Positions 26,776 through 36,388 of a stretch of 64,000 bases of DNA are shown in pieces; the first letter of the stretch is position 1; every line of letters begins with the position of its first letter. Both the position numbers and the translations under genes were made by a program. The DNA is taken from assembly GCF_003385955.1 (NCBI RefSeq), contig NZ_QRDW01000001.1, forward strand, positions 124,001 to 188,000, read 5' to 3'. The notes under the pieces are model-generated. The model was not told the origin of the DNA and searched no databases. It saw only the letters and a list, made by a program, of their open reading frames with translations. This DNA comes from Aestuariispira insulae (GTDB lineage Bacteria > Pseudomonadota > Alphaproteobacteria > UBA8366 > Aestuariispiraceae).

Positions 26776-27285
26776 TTACGCGTCCAGCCGTTCGCGTAAA
26801 AGACCATGAATACTGGAAAGTTCATCATAAATGGAGCGCAATTCCATGCGTTCCACGGTGGTCATTCCCTTTTCCCCACCGGTATGGCCACCAACCGCCG
26901 CGATCGCGTCAACCAAGTCATGCTGGCCATCTTCACCAGCAATAGCCGGAGTAGCCTTTGCCGGGGCCGCCGACACAGTCATAGGTGTGCTCTCGCCCGT
27001 CAACACCACTTTCACGCCCTTTTCACGCAAAAGTTTTTGAACACCCTTGATGGTATAGCCTTCCGCATACAACAGATCACGGATCCGTTGCAGCAACAGC
27101 ATATCTTCCGGGCGATAATAGCGACGCCCGCCCGCCCGCTTCAGCGGCTTCACCTGGTTGAACTTGGATTCCCAGAAGCGCAACACATGCTGCGGCACAT
27201 CCAGGCTCTTGGAAACCTCAGAAATGGTCCGGAAAGCGCTGGCGGATTTTGCGCCACGCTTACCCGCCGATCCCTCAGCATTCAT
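26776..27285 (-). CDS. MerR-family transcriptional regulator
   Basis: A 169-residue MerR-type regulator. The winged helix-turn-helix (about residues 17-85) has the usual [25 protein letters not shown] opening (residues 18-42) and the [11 protein letters not shown] wing. The C-terminal third lacks the cysteines of metal sensors and the long dimer coiled coil is short, as in the MerR protein that accompanies ihfA in many alphaproteobacteria. Its targets are unknown. It lies 34 bp downstream of ihfA, in the same direction. Confidence 0.9.
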   Translation of the reverse strand: MNAEGSAGKRGAKSASAFRTISEVSKSLDVPQHVLRFWESKFNQVKPLKRAGGRRYYRPEDMLLLQRIRDLLYAEGYTIKGVQKLLREKGVKVVLTGESTPMTVSAAPAKATPAIAGEDGQHDLVDAIAAVGGHTGGEKGMTTVERMELRSIYDELSSIHGLLRERLDA

Positions 27286-27319
27286 TGGGTCAAACCCCTT
27301 ACTTTACGTATTATTGGTA

Positions 27320-27616
27320 CTAGCCGCCGTTATTGATACGGTCTTTCAAGACATGGCTCGGCCGGAAAACCAGCACTTTGCGCGGCAAGATCGGAACTTC
27401 TTCACCGGTCTTAGGATTGCGGCCAATCCGCTGGCCCTTTTGACGGACTGAGAAACTGCCGAAAGAGGACAATTTCACGGTTTCCCCTTGCACCAAGGCA
27501 TTGGACATTTCCGCCAGCACCGCTTCAACAAGATCCGCAGATTCATTTCTGGAAAGCCCGACTTCCTGATAAACGGATTCGGCCAATTCAGCGCGCGTTA
27601 CGGTCTTACCAGACAT
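27320..27616 (-). CDS. ihfA: integration host factor alpha subunit
   Basis: DNA-bending protein that acts as a heterodimer with IhfB. The 98 residues contain the whole HU/IHF fold, with the DNA-contacting arm [23 protein letters not shown] at about 64-86 and the proline that intercalates in the minor groove. The ATG at 27616 is used; an in-frame GTG lies just before it. GGGGAGG precedes the start. It is located, as usual, downstream of fabH and upstream of a MerR gene. Confidence 0.96.
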   Translation of the reverse strand: MSGKTVTRAELAESVYQEVGLSRNESADLVEAVLAEMSNALVQGETVKLSSFGSFSVRQKGQRIGRNPKTGEEVPILPRKVLVFRPSHVLKDRINNGG

Positions 27617-27723
27617 CACGACCTCCCCGAAGTTCCTGATTTAATTGGTTGAGTTCAATAAAATGGTACTCTTTGGGACGATGGTCGTCAATGAATTAGG
27701 CAACCAATCAAGCCAATTATTGC

Positions 27724-28695
27724 TTACCAACGCAGCAATGCCGCCCCCCAGGTAAAGCCGCCCCCCATCGCTGTCAGGGCAATCAAATCACCCGGCTTGA
27801 ACGACTGGGTCGCCACACCATGGGTCAGCGCCAACGGAATGGTTGCAGCTGAGGTATTGGCATGTTCCTGCACAGTCACGATCACATTGTCCTGGGGAAC
27901 GCCCAACTTATCACCGACCTTGGCGATAATGCGTGCATTGGCCTGATGCGGGATCAGCCAGTTCAGGTCCGCTTTGGCAAGCCCCGTCCTGGCAATGACA
28001 TTTTCCACAGACTGGCTCATCCGGGAAACCGCATGACGGAAAACTTCCTGACCGGCCATGCGCACATGACCCGCGTGGCCGGTTGTCGCGACCCCGCCAT
28101 CCACGTAAAGGGCATCATAATGGCTGCCGTCTGTGCCGGTTTCAGTCGCCAAGACACCACGATCGGCAGAGGTTCCATCCCCTTCAGCCGCCTGCAGCAC
28201 AACAGCGCCGGCACCATCGCCAAAAAGCACACAGGTACCGCGGTCTTCCCAATCCAGGATACGGCTGTAAATCTCAGCGCCGATCACCAGTGCTTTTTTC
28301 GCCTGGCCAAGACGGATCATGTTATCCGCCTGGGTCAACGCAAATATAAAGCCGCTGCACACCGCCTGGATGTCAAAAGCGGGCCCCTGATGCACGCCAA
28401 GTTTGGCTTGGACGCGGGCTGCCGTCGCCGGAAAAGTATTGTCCGGAGTTGTTGTCGCCAGGATCAAAAGGTCAATTTCACGGGCATCCACACCGGCCAT
28501 TTTCATGGCCGCCCGTGCAGCATTTGCCGCCAGATCACAGGTCAGCTCGCCTTCGCCGGCCACATGTCGGCGTTCAATCCCGGTACGCTGGCGGATCCAT
28601 TCATCCGAGGTATCGACAATCTTGGAAAGATCATCGTTGGTCAGCACTTTCTCTGGAAGATAGGCGCCAACGCCCGTAAGAATGGATCGAATCAT
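27724..28695 (-). CDS. fabH: beta-ketoacyl-ACP synthase III
   Basis: Starts fatty acid synthesis by condensing acetyl-CoA with malonyl-ACP. The catalytic triad is visible: Cys113 in IQAVCSGF, His in LIPHQAN (near 249) and Asn in EHANTSAA (near 279). The 323-residue length is normal. It follows plsX by 21 bp in the same direction, giving the standard rpmF-plsX-fabH membrane-lipid order, and precedes ihfA. Confidence 0.97.
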   Translation of the reverse strand: MIRSILTGVGAYLPEKVLTNDDLSKIVDTSDEWIRQRTGIERRHVAGEGELTCDLAANAARAAMKMAGVDAREIDLLILATTTPDNTFPATAARVQAKLGVHQGPAFDIQAVCSGFIFALTQADNMIRLGQAKKALVIGAEIYSRILDWEDRGTCVLFGDGAGAVVLQAAEGDGTSADRGVLATETGTDGSHYDALYVDGGVATTGHAGHVRMAGQEVFRHAVSRMSQSVENVIARTGLAKADLNWLIPHQANARIIAKVGDKLGVPQDNVIVTVQEHANTSAATIPLALTHGVATQSFKPGDLIALTAMGGGFTWGAALLRW

Positions 28696-28716
28696 ATCCT
28701 GCCCGCCGTTATATCT

Positions 28717-29784
28717 TTATTGGTTCGAAGAGACCTCGACAGACTTTTCATGTCCGTTTTCGACCGCACCAACCTTCAATTGTTCAAAATCATCTCGCAT
28801 GCGCGCTATGAAATTATTGGCCGCCATTTCAGCCGCGACGCCAATGGCGTTGGAAAAGCCATAGGCATCCGTACCGCCATGACTTTTGACAGCAATGCCA
28901 TTCAGCCCAACGAATACGGCCCCATTATAATGCCGTGGATCGACTCGTTTACGCAGCCGGCCCATGGCTTTGGCTGCCAGAAGATAACCCAATTTTGCGA
29001 AAATGCTGCTGGAAAACGCATCTTTGAGGAAGCCAGTGATCAGGGCAGCGGTGCCCTCGGCGGTTTTTAGGGCAATATTGCCGGTATAACCATCCGTAAC
29101 GATCACATCGACAGTGCCTTTGCCGATATCATCGCCTTCGACAAAGCCCTTGAACACAATCGGCAGGTCCGTGTCACGCAGCATGGTCGCCGCGAGCTTA
29201 ACCTCGTCCTTGCCTTTAAGTTCTTCGGTTCCGACATTCAACAGCGCAACTGTCGGGTTCTGGATTCCCATCACCGTTCGGGCAAAAACCTCGCCCATAA
29301 CCGCAAATTGAACCAGATTATCGGCATCACATTCCACATTCGCCCCGAGATCCAGCATACAGCTGGCCCCGTTCAGGGTTGGGAAAGTGGAAACAATTGC
29401 CGGGCGGTCAATGCCCGGCAATGTCCGAAGGCCAAACATGGCCATAGCCATCAATGCACCGGTATTACCGGCCGAAACCACACCATCCGCCTCACCATTG
29501 CGCACGGCATCAATTGCCAGACGCATGCTGGATTTGCGACCTGTCCGCAATGCAACAGAGGGCTTATCGGTCGCAGCAACCGCCTGATCCGTATGCCTGA
29601 TATCCACACAGCCCTTGAGCAAGGGTTGTGCATCGACCAGCGGCTTCAGCCGATTCTGATCGCCATAAAGCAGAAAGCTGGCCTGGGGCAGTTTCGCCCG
29701 GGCCAGCGCCGCCCCCTCAACAACAATTTCCGGGGCGTTATCGCCACCCATGCCGTCCAGGGAAATGACCAGTGGTTTTGTCAC
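28717..29784 (-). CDS. plsX: phosphate acyltransferase PlsX
   Basis: Converts acyl-ACP to acyl-phosphate for phospholipid synthesis at the inner membrane face. The N-terminal SLDGMGGDNAPE motif (residues 8-19), GNTGALMAM near residue 106 and VTDGYTGNIALK near 230 are the PlsX landmarks. The C-terminal tail after residue 335 is acidic and variable. The gene sits 30 bp after rpmF and 21 bp before fabH. Confidence 0.97.
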   Translation of the reverse strand: MTKPLVISLDGMGGDNAPEIVVEGAALARAKLPQASFLLYGDQNRLKPLVDAQPLLKGCVDIRHTDQAVAATDKPSVALRTGRKSSMRLAIDAVRNGEADGVVSAGNTGALMAMAMFGLRTLPGIDRPAIVSTFPTLNGASCMLDLGANVECDADNLVQFAVMGEVFARTVMGIQNPTVALLNVGTEELKGKDEVKLAATMLRDTDLPIVFKGFVEGDDIGKGTVDVIVTDGYTGNIALKTAEGTAALITGFLKDAFSSSIFAKLGYLLAAKAMGRLRKRVDPRHYNGAVFVGLNGIAVKSHGGTDAYGFSNAIGVAAEMAANNFIARMRDDFEQLKVGAVENGHEKSVEVSSNQ

Positions 29785-29814
29785 GTGTGCCTTCTTGGTC
29801 GAGAGCTCAAACGA

Positions 29815-29994
29815 TTAAGCAGAAGCCTCTACCACATCACGGCCATCATACTGGCCGCAAGAAGCACAAACATGATGCGGGCGCTTCAGCTCACCACAGT
29901 TGGAGCACTCGTTGTGTGCCGTGCTCTGCAAGGAGTCGTGAGCGCGGCGCATATTGCGGCGAGACGGGCTCACCTTTCTCTTAGGAACAGCCAT
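29815..29994 (-). CDS. rpmF: 50S ribosomal protein L32
   Basis: A 59-residue ribosomal protein found by translating the minus strand between plsX and the DUF177 gene. It begins [20 protein letters not shown] and carries four zinc-ligand cysteines (Cys30, Cys33, Cys43, Cys46 in CSNC and CASC). The location directly upstream of plsX and fabH is conserved across bacteria. The frame is closed by TAA at 29815-29817. Confidence 0.98.
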   Translation of the reverse strand: MAVPKRKVSPSRRNMRRAHDSLQSTAHNECSNCGELKRPHHVCASCGQYDGRDVVEASA

Positions 29995-30121
29995 TGTTCT
30001 AAATCCGGTCTATCTTTGAAAAACAAATCTCTTCGGGGTTTCACAAAACTGTAAAACCGCCAAGTGCGGCAGTTTCATAACGAAAAAGACTGCCAATCGC
30101 AAGTCACTATATCGGAAAAGC

Positions 30122-30691
30122 CTACTTTTTTTTGCCATCCTTCAATTGTGCCAGTACTGAAAACGGGTTACTACGCCCGCCATTCACGTCAAATTCGCGG
30201 CCTTTTTCCGCCGCACCCGCCTGCATAGCACCAATATCAGCCCCCTTCGCACGCGGGTATGGCTCCATCATCAACCCCAGCTGCTGGGCGACCAACTCGC
30301 CAAGGTCGATGGTTCCATCCTCCATCGGCTCCCGCGGATCAGCTTCTTCAAGGTTATGCTGGATTTCCTCTTCCTCTATATCATCGGTAGAGAACTCCGC
30401 GTAGAAATCCTCATCCACGCTTTCGGGCACCGGATCCAGGGTAACAATGCAAGTTTGCACCAAATTCGCCTGAATCTCGCCTTCAACACGGACAATCGTG
30501 CCATCGACCAGCGGCTTGGCATGCAGATGCGCCTTCATGCCATCCAGGGATTTCAAGCCAAAACGCCGGGCCAGAGCCGCACGGATCTCCTCATCCAGAT
30601 CAAATTTGAAATGACGCCCTTCACGGGGCAAATCAGCTGCCGTGATCACATGGCTGAATTCTCTGCCGTTTTCGGCCTGCTCATTCTTCAT
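30122..30691 (-). CDS. DUF177 (YceD) family protein
   Basis: A 189-residue protein of the YceD/DUF177 family, nearly always encoded directly before rpmF and implicated in ribosomal RNA (23S) metabolism. The core has VEGEIQANLVQTCIVTLDPVPE (residues about 71-92), the family's Cys motif, followed by the acidic stretch DIEEEEIQHNLEEADPREPM and IDLGELVAQQLGLMMEPYPR. Its ATG overlaps the stop of the upstream chaperone gene by four bases, so translation is coupled. Confidence 0.9.
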   Translation of the reverse strand: MKNEQAENGREFSHVITAADLPREGRHFKFDLDEEIRAALARRFGLKSLDGMKAHLHAKPLVDGTIVRVEGEIQANLVQTCIVTLDPVPESVDEDFYAEFSTDDIEEEEIQHNLEEADPREPMEDGTIDLGELVAQQLGLMMEPYPRAKGADIGAMQAGAAEKGREFDVNGGRSNPFSVLAQLKDGKKK

Positions 30692-31236
30692 TGGCTCAAA
30701 CCTTCTTTCGTGTAACCGATCTCGCCCTTGGCAAATCCATCTAAAGGCAGCTGGCTCAGATGACGGCTCTGGGCCTTCATGTAGGAGCTGATCGCTTCCG
30801 CCCCCGCCCTGTCACCTTCTTCGCGGCGATAGACATTGCGCAAAACCGCATCGGCCAGCATTGAATCGTCATTTTCTTCATAAGCCGTTTGGTAAGCCTC
30901 GATCCGACCGTAGAGCGCCCGTGCCATCTTCTGCACCTTCTTCCCGACACTCATGTCACTGGCCCCCATTTCGCGCAGACTGCTGTCCATATCGGAGATT
31001 ACAAGATTGACCAGGGCCTGCGTCACCGGCCGGATGGTTTTTTCCTCACGCAAGCGCTCCAACAGTAAAAAAAGATGGATCGCTATCATGTCAAAACGGC
31101 CGTCCACGCTGTCTGCAACCCCATAATCCCTATAAAAGGCAACCTGTCGGGCCTGTTCAACCACGTCCTGATACAGTTTCCCGGCAAGCTCGTTTTCCGG
31201 CCTGCGCAGCAGCAAGTTTTTGGCCCAGTTCAACAT
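30688..31236 (-). CDS. ubiquinol-cytochrome c chaperone (CBP3-like)
   Basis: A 182-residue helical protein of the ubiquinol-cytochrome c chaperone family, the bacterial relative of yeast Cbp3, which assists bc1 complex assembly. Recognisable are AFYRDYGVADSVDGRFDMIAIHLFLLLERL (about 33-62) and the conserved DMDSSLREMGASDMSVGKKVQKMARALYGR block (about 86-115). It starts the minus-strand run to DUF177 and rpmF. bamE is divergent, 169 bp away, as in many alphaproteobacteria. Confidence 0.9.
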   Translation of the reverse strand: MLNWAKNLLLRRPENELAGKLYQDVVEQARQVAFYRDYGVADSVDGRFDMIAIHLFLLLERLREEKTIRPVTQALVNLVISDMDSSLREMGASDMSVGKKVQKMARALYGRIEAYQTAYEENDDSMLADAVLRNVYRREEGDRAGAEAISSYMKAQSRHLSQLPLDGFAKGEIGYTKEGLSQ

Positions 31237-31405
31237 AATCCGTCCTTCAACAGACCGTCCGCACAGTATCGGCTAGGAAACGGCGAATCAGAATATCATG
31301 GTTTCGTTGACAGCGCCGCGCAGCAGTGTAAATTTGCGCGCGGCAAGCATCCGCAGCAGGATGTAACAATTGCTCTGCTTTTTGAAAAGTAAATTGGTGC
31401 GGTTC

Positions 31406-31864
31406 ATGGCGATGAAAACAATTCTGGGCAAATTCAGCAAGACCACCCGATTCGGTCTGTCGGCGATTGCCATCACCATGATGACGTCCGCCTGTTCGCC
31501 AAAGGTTGAACAGCGCGGCAATATGCCGACGCCTTTCCAAATGGAACAGGTGGCGGTTGGCAGTTCAACAAAATCTGATATCCAGCAGATCCTTGGATCG
31601 CCTTCGACAGTCGGCACCTTTGACGCCCAGATCTGGTATTATATGAGCCGCCGCACCGAACAATGGGCCTTCTTTGAACCCGAAGTTCTCGAACAGCAGG
31701 TTCTTGTCCTCTATTTCGACGACAGATCCGTCTTGCAGAATATGCAGCGCTACACCGAAGAAGACCTGCGCAGAATCGCCCTGCAGGAACGCGAAACACC
31801 AACCGCCGGCCACAGTCTGACGGTTCTGGAACAGATGCTGGGCAATTTCGGTCGCTTCAGATAA
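31406..31864 (+). CDS. bamE: outer-membrane assembly lipoprotein BamE
   Basis: Component of the Bam complex that inserts beta-barrel proteins into the outer membrane. The lipobox TSAC places the lipidated Cys at residue 30 after a basic, hydrophobic signal. The SmpA/OmlA domain follows, with VGSSTKSDIQQILGSPSTVG (about 45-64) and WYYMSRR. The start at 31406 gives a normal signal; the frame begins 12 codons earlier. At 152 residues it is a little longer than enteric BamE, typical for this class. Confidence 0.9.
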   Translation: MAMKTILGKFSKTTRFGLSAIAITMMTSACSPKVEQRGNMPTPFQMEQVAVGSSTKSDIQQILGSPSTVGTFDAQIWYYMSRRTEQWAFFEPEVLEQQVLVLYFDDRSVLQNMQRYTEEDLRRIALQERETPTAGHSLTVLEQMLGNFGRFR

Positions 31865-31886
31865 GCGCGTCGTCGCCCGGTTTTTC

Positions 31887-32336
31887 CTAGAAATTCTTCT
31901 TTTCATAGACACCCTGTATCAGGATGTCCGTTACCACGCCTCGTCCCAAAACATGGCGGCTCGCGCGCATCAGCCGGGCTGTTACTGCACGGACATTAAT
32001 CGGCTTGTCCACCGGCACAGTGCTGAAATAGTCATGCAATTCCCGGAGATAGGCATCCTTCAGCCGCGGACGATAGCGTTCAACTTTTTCCCGCGCATCA
32101 GAATCAACCAATTCCAGCGCGGTTTTCAGCAAAACAAACTTCATCACCCGCCCATTCCGAATCACCGGTATGGAGATGGAATCCATCTCTTCGAATTCCG
32201 GCGGGGGCGGCAGTGGCGCTTCTTCAACCACATTCTCTTCCGGCGCATTCATCACATAGAGATAATAATAGGCACCGCCTCCTCCGCCTCCCAGCAGAAG
32301 AATCAAGATGAGCATAATGATAATCAGTTTTTTCAT
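31887..32336 (-). CDS. membrane-anchored FliL-like protein
   Basis: A 149-residue single-pass membrane protein: helix at residues 3-28, ending in a run of six glycines and three tyrosines, a proline-rich acidic linker, then a periplasmic domain from about residue 52. The domain pattern (ISIPVIRNGRVMKFVLLKTALEL and a C-terminal VLGRGVVTDILIQGVYEKKNF, each cut here by position 54-76 and 129-149) resembles FliL. No flagellar gene adjoins; it follows thiL by 31 bp. Such orphan FliL-like genes next to thiL occur in related bacteria, so a role outside the flagellum is possible. Confidence 0.7.
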   Translation of the reverse strand: MKKLIIIMLILILLLGGGGGGAYYYLYVMNAPEENVVEEAPLPPPPEFEEMDSISIPVIRNGRVMKFVLLKTALELVDSDAREKVERYRPRLKDAYLRELHDYFSTVPVDKPINVRAVTARLMRASRHVLGRGVVTDILIQGVYEKKNF

Positions 32337-32367
32337 CTCGAGACCCGAAACCTACTTACTAACCCAG

Positions 32368-33390
32368 TCAGATATGTGTGTATTTGAGATTGTCTAAATT
32401 AACCCTGTTTCCATCAGCATCCAAAACCGCCACCATGCCTGATGTATAAGCGGCCGTTATCTCGCCTATGGCTGTAACGGGAATTCCCGTGGCCTCGGCC
32501 TTGCGTTCAAACGCCGCCTTATTCTCTGCTGCCACGGTCAATAACAGTTCATAATCATCACCCCCCGTCAACACCGAGATCATCAGGTCCGGATCACCAG
32601 CCAACAGTTCGGAAGCGGGGTCAGACAGCGGAATGAGATGACTGTGAAGCACTGCCCCCAGACCAGAGGTACCGGCCATAGCCGCCAAATCCCCCACAAG
32701 CCCGTCGGAAACATCCATAGCCCCGTTTACAAGCCCACGGACGCCTTCACCTAACGCCAGACGGGGTTCCGGGATTTGGTAACGCCGCACAAGTTCCGCA
32801 GCCCCCGGAAGCCCGATGAAATCGCCGCGCGCCGCCATCAGCCCCAACGCACCATCACCAATGGTCCCGGTCACGTACACAAGATCTCCGGCCTTGGCAC
32901 CATCACGGCGCATCATCTGTCCCTTGGGTATTAAGCCATAGGCATTGATGGTCAGAACTTCCGGCCCCTCGGTGCGCACGCTATCCCCGCCAATCAGGCG
33001 GATACCGAAGGTCGCCTGTTCTTCTGCCAATCGCTCGGCAAAGGCCCGGACCCAGCCATCATCAACGCTCACCGGTAAAGCCAATGACAGGGAATAGCCA
33101 AGTGGAGCCGCCCCCTTGGCCGCGAGGTCTGATAGGTTTACCCGCATCAGTTTGGAGGCGATGTCACCCGGTCCATCTTTTGCCAAAAAATGAACATGAC
33201 GGACAATCGTGTCGGTGGTAACAACAAGATCATCCCCTTCCGGCACCGTCAGCAAAGCGGCATCATCCCGCAGGTTCAAACTGTCGGGGTGCCCCAGAGT
33301 CAGCGGCGCGAGAAACTCTCTTATTCGCCCGAACTCTCCTAGGGACGCGCACTTTTCGGGATGACTGCCACCCGATGTCTTATCTGTCAT
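32368..33390 (-). CDS. thiL: thiamine-monophosphate kinase
   Basis: Makes thiamine diphosphate from thiamine phosphate with ATP. The PurM-like fold is marked by GEFGRIREFLAPL, LRDDAALL near residue 41, ATP/metal residues DTIVRHVHF and GDSVR, VTGTIGDGALG, and MDVSDGLVGDLAAM. The start is the second Met (33390), preceded by GAGGAGG with ideal spacing; the frame begins six codons earlier at 33408. It follows nusB by 27 bp, in the same order as in most alphaproteobacteria. Confidence 0.95.
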   Translation of the reverse strand: MTDKTSGGSHPEKCASLGEFGRIREFLAPLTLGHPDSLNLRDDAALLTVPEGDDLVVTTDTIVRHVHFLAKDGPGDIASKLMRVNLSDLAAKGAAPLGYSLSLALPVSVDDGWVRAFAERLAEEQATFGIRLIGGDSVRTEGPEVLTINAYGLIPKGQMMRRDGAKAGDLVYVTGTIGDGALGLMAARGDFIGLPGAAELVRRYQIPEPRLALGEGVRGLVNGAMDVSDGLVGDLAAMAGTSGLGAVLHSHLIPLSDPASELLAGDPDLMISVLTGGDDYELLLTVAAENKAAFERKAEATGIPVTAIGEITAAYTSGMVAVLDADGNRVNLDNLKYTHI

Positions 33391-33417
33391 CAGGCCTCCT
33401 CGCGCCATCCCAGGCCA

Positions 33418-33876
33418 TCAATCTTCCAGATTGTCGGAACGAAGCGTTTTCGCCAGACGGTCCAGGACACCATTGACAAAACCGCCTTCACCCCCTCCAA
33501 AGAATGAGGTCACAACCGTCAGATACTCACTGATGGTCAAAGGCGGATCAATATCACCCCGGGCCACCAGCTCATAGGCGCCGGCCCTCAGGATGCAGCG
33601 CATCAAAATTTCCATATTGTTGATATTGCGCTCTCCGGTCATGGCACTGTTGATCATGGCATCCAGATCGTCCTGGCGCTCGACCACGCCACGCACAATA
33701 TCGGTGAAGAGCGCACTGTCAGCAGCTATTTCCTGCCCCTCCAGCTCCGCTGTCGCACCGCGCTTGGCGAATTCCGCAACGACAGCATTGACCGAATGAT
33801 CGGTCAAAGACATGTCATAAAGCGCCTGAACCGCCGCCAGGCGGGCCGCGCGGCGCCGTTTACCCTTGCTACTCAT
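33418..33876 (-). CDS. nusB: transcription antitermination factor NusB
   Basis: RNA-binding partner of S10 (NusE) in ribosomal RNA antitermination. 152 residues, all helical, with RAARLAAVQALYDM near the start, the FTDIVRGVVERQDDLDAMI block, and the conserved LRAGAYELVARGDIDPPLTISEYL in the second half. Its first four bases overlap the stop of ribH, giving coupled translation in the riboflavin operon. Confidence 0.96.
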   Translation of the reverse strand: MSSKGKRRRAARLAAVQALYDMSLTDHSVNAVVAEFAKRGATAELEGQEIAADSALFTDIVRGVVERQDDLDAMINSAMTGERNINNMEILMRCILRAGAYELVARGDIDPPLTISEYLTVVTSFFGGGEGGFVNGVLDRLAKTLRSDNLED

Positions 33877-34337
33877 CGTGGGAACAGCCCGAACTGGGTT
33901 TTCAGGTCAATCATACCAAGACAAGCGCGCGCGACTTCACCGCCCTTATTCTTCTGCTCACGGCTGGCACGCGCCCAGGCCTGATCCCGGTTTTCCACCG
34001 TCAACACGCCATTGGCCAGGGACAGGCCATGCTGAATGGAAAGATCCATCAATCCGCGGGCGCTTTCGCCGCAGACATAGTCATAGTGCGATGTTTCCCC
34101 GCGGATGACACACCCCAGCGCGATATAGCCATCGAACTTGTGCTCATCGTTCAGTTCCTGCTGAATGATCGCATAGGAGATCGCAGAGGGGAGTTCAAAC
34201 GCACCCGCAACTTCAAATCGTTCATAAGTCGCACCAGCCGCTTCCAATGCCTCAATGGCACCTGTGGCCATTTCGTCGGCAATATCGTCATAGAAGCGGG
34301 CTTCGACGATCATGATATGAGGCTTCTTGTCTGCCAT
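33873..34337 (-). CDS. ribH: 6,7-dimethyl-8-ribityllumazine synthase
   Basis: Joins the pyrimidine intermediate with dihydroxybutanone phosphate in riboflavin synthesis. 154 residues with VAGAFELPSAI near 47-57, GYIALGCVIRGETSHYDYVC (about 77-96, including the catalytic His), and LANGVLTVENRDQAWARA. It overlaps nusB and is 75 bp downstream of ribBX. The usual icosahedral assembly cannot be judged from sequence. Confidence 0.97.
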   Translation of the reverse strand: MADKKPHIMIVEARFYDDIADEMATGAIEALEAAGATYERFEVAGAFELPSAISYAIIQQELNDEHKFDGYIALGCVIRGETSHYDYVCGESARGLMDLSIQHGLSLANGVLTVENRDQAWARASREQKNKGGEVARACLGMIDLKTQFGLFPR

Positions 34338-34412
34338 TTTGTTCTCTTTTACTCAGTCAGTTATTTGGTCGAGCGCGCAAAGCATACTCAATTCCGCCAG
34401 CGCCATACAGGA

Positions 34413-35558
34413 TTATTCTCCGATCGGACGGCGGCCGACAACTGTCAGACCATAGCCTTCCAGACCGATAATGGTCTTGTCCGTATTGGACAGCAGTTCC
34501 ATTTCAGTGATCCCCAAATCCAATAGGATCTGAGCACCAACGCCATAGTCACGCAGCTGTTGGCTGGCCGTGTGACTGGACGGGCGATCCAGTTTTTGAT
34601 GCACCCTCGCCGACAAGGCTTTGGGATGCGGTTCCCGGATAAGAACAATCACGCCGCGCCCTTCGTCCCCGATGATTTCCATCGATTTCCTTAGTTCGCC
34701 GGCCTTACCTGATTCCGTATCACCCAGCATGTCATCCAGAATATTGGAGGCATGCATACGCACCAACACCGGCCCGCCATGGGAGATATCCCCTTTCACC
34801 AGCACAACATGTTCGGCATAGCTAAGCTCGTTGACATAGACATTCAGCTTGAAATCACCGCCAAACTCAGAGGTAAAGGGAACCTCTTCGGTCCGCTTAA
34901 CCATATGGTCGTGGCGGCGCCGATAGGCAATCAGATCTGCGATTGCACCAACCTTGAGCCCGTGCTCTCCGGCAAATTCAACCAGATCAGGCAACCGGGC
35001 CATCTCGCCATCATCATTCATGATCTCGCAAATCACGCCTGATGGGTTCAGGCCGGCAAGCCTGGCGATATCCACAGCCGCTTCCGTATGACCGGCGCGG
35101 ACGAGAACGCCCCCTTCACGCGCCACCAGTGGAAATACATGCCCAGGTGTCGCAATATCAGCACCGGTCGAACCCGGATCAATGGCCGTGGCAATGGTGC
35201 GCGCCCTATCCGGGGCAGAAATGCCGGTCGTCACCCCTTCCCGAGCTTCAATGGACACGGTGAAGGCGGTTCCAAAGCGACTGGAATTGGTTTGCGGCAT
35301 CAGATGAAGCCCCAGTTGATCGCAGCGCTCCGGCGTCATGGAAAGACAGATTAGGCCACGACCGTATTTGGCCATGAAATTGATGGCTTCCGGCGTCGCC
35401 ATCTGGGCCGGGATCACTAGATCCCCCTCATTCTCCCGGTCTTCATCATCCACCAGAATGAACATCCGGCCATTGCGGGCATCATTGATAATATCTTCAA
35501 TCGGGGACAGCACGGCCTTCTCCTGCTCGCTTCGCTTCGATTTACAATCATCACTCAT
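34413..35558 (-). CDS. ribBX: RibBX: DHBP synthase with a degenerate GTP cyclohydrolase II domain
   Basis: Residues 1-215 are a complete 3,4-dihydroxy-2-butanone 4-phosphate synthase with [11 protein letters not shown] (37-47) and [10 protein letters not shown] (154-163). Residues 225-381 have the GTP cyclohydrolase II fold (VLVRMH 264-269, [10 protein letters not shown]-like region, GLEGYGL) but lack the three zinc cysteines expected at about 270-285, and the usual RQEGRG motif reads REPHPKAL (308-315). This is the RibBX type known from several proteobacteria, without cyclohydrolase activity, so a separate ribA must exist elsewhere. The ATG overlaps the ribE stop by four bases. Confidence 0.92.
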   Translation of the reverse strand: MSDDCKSKRSEQEKAVLSPIEDIINDARNGRMFILVDDEDRENEGDLVIPAQMATPEAINFMAKYGRGLICLSMTPERCDQLGLHLMPQTNSSRFGTAFTVSIEAREGVTTGISAPDRARTIATAIDPGSTGADIATPGHVFPLVAREGGVLVRAGHTEAAVDIARLAGLNPSGVICEIMNDDGEMARLPDLVEFAGEHGLKVGAIADLIAYRRRHDHMVKRTEEVPFTSEFGGDFKLNVYVNELSYAEHVVLVKGDISHGGPVLVRMHASNILDDMLGDTESGKAGELRKSMEIIGDEGRGVIVLIREPHPKALSARVHQKLDRPSSHTASQQLRDYGVGAQILLDLGITEMELLSNTDKTIIGLEGYGLTVVGRRPIGE

Positions 35559-36166
35559 GAGTTCAGCCTATGATCCATCAGGCGGGCGACATAGCGCGCC
35601 AACGCATCCACCTCAATATTCACCTCATCACCGGCGGAAACCTCGCCAAAGGTTGTTTCGGACGCCGTATGCGGAATGATATTCACACCAAAGACATCCC
35701 CCTCAACCTCGTTGATGGTCAGAGAAACACCGTTAAGGACCACCGATCCTTTTGCAGCGATATATTGCATCAGATTTTCCGGCACCTGAAACCGAAAACG
35801 AATGCTGTCGCCTTCCAGTTCCCTGCCAACAATTGTGGCTTTGCCGTCAACATGCCCTAGGACCATATGGCCACCCAGCTCATCACCAAGCTTCAGCGCC
35901 CTCTCCAGGTTGAGGCGGGTGCCAACCTCCCAGTTCCTGGCGGTGGTCAGGCTCAAGGTTTCCTCAGATGCATCGGTCGAGAACCAGCCTTTGCCATTGC
36001 TGGCAGTACCTTTTTCAGTCACCGTCAGGCACACACCGGAACAGGCAATCGAAGCACCGATATCTACTGAATCCATATCATAAGAGGTTTCAATGACATA
36101 GGTCGTGTCCCCTTTGGTTTCCACTGACCGAACGGTACCGATATCGGTGATAATCCCTGTAAACAT
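35555..36166 (-). CDS. ribE: riboflavin synthase, alpha chain
   Basis: Dismutates two 6,7-dimethyl-8-ribityllumazine molecules to riboflavin. The duplicated lumazine-binding barrel is clear: [12 protein letters not shown] at the start, [11 protein letters not shown] near 46-56 in the first half, then [14 protein letters not shown] and [16 protein letters not shown] in the second. The frame extends nine codons further, but MFTGI is the invariant start. 203 residues. It leads the ribE-ribBX-ribH-nusB-thiL run; the usual neighbour ribD lies 2.4 kb away beyond an EamA/LysR insertion. Confidence 0.96.
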   Translation of the reverse strand: MFTGIITDIGTVRSVETKGDTTYVIETSYDMDSVDIGASIACSGVCLTVTEKGTASNGKGWFSTDASEETLSLTTARNWEVGTRLNLERALKLGDELGGHMVLGHVDGKATIVGRELEGDSIRFRFQVPENLMQYIAAKGSVVLNGVSLTINEVEGDVFGVNIIPHTASETTFGEVSAGDEVNIEVDALARYVARLMDHRLNS

Positions 36167-36388
36167 AAATTCCTCTGTCTTCCGGCCTACCATCGGGCCA
36201 CGAACACCGATTGATGGGGCCCAGGATCCTGAGTTCGCCCGCCCCTACAGGCGCAAAGGCTTTTCCGCCGGGTCTTTTAGGATGATACGCCCCAGAATAC
36301 TAACAAAAAATGGTACAAGATAGCCGTAACACCATTCCCGGCCATGATCCATACCGGCCCGTTACAAGGAAAAACAACCCCGAACAAA

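Noticed and set aside
36194-36300. Possible FMN riboswitch ahead of ribE
   Set aside because: The minus strand has a CCCGGCGG and GGGGC near each other, but the required GGGTGAAATTCCC-like and GCCGACGG boxes are missing.
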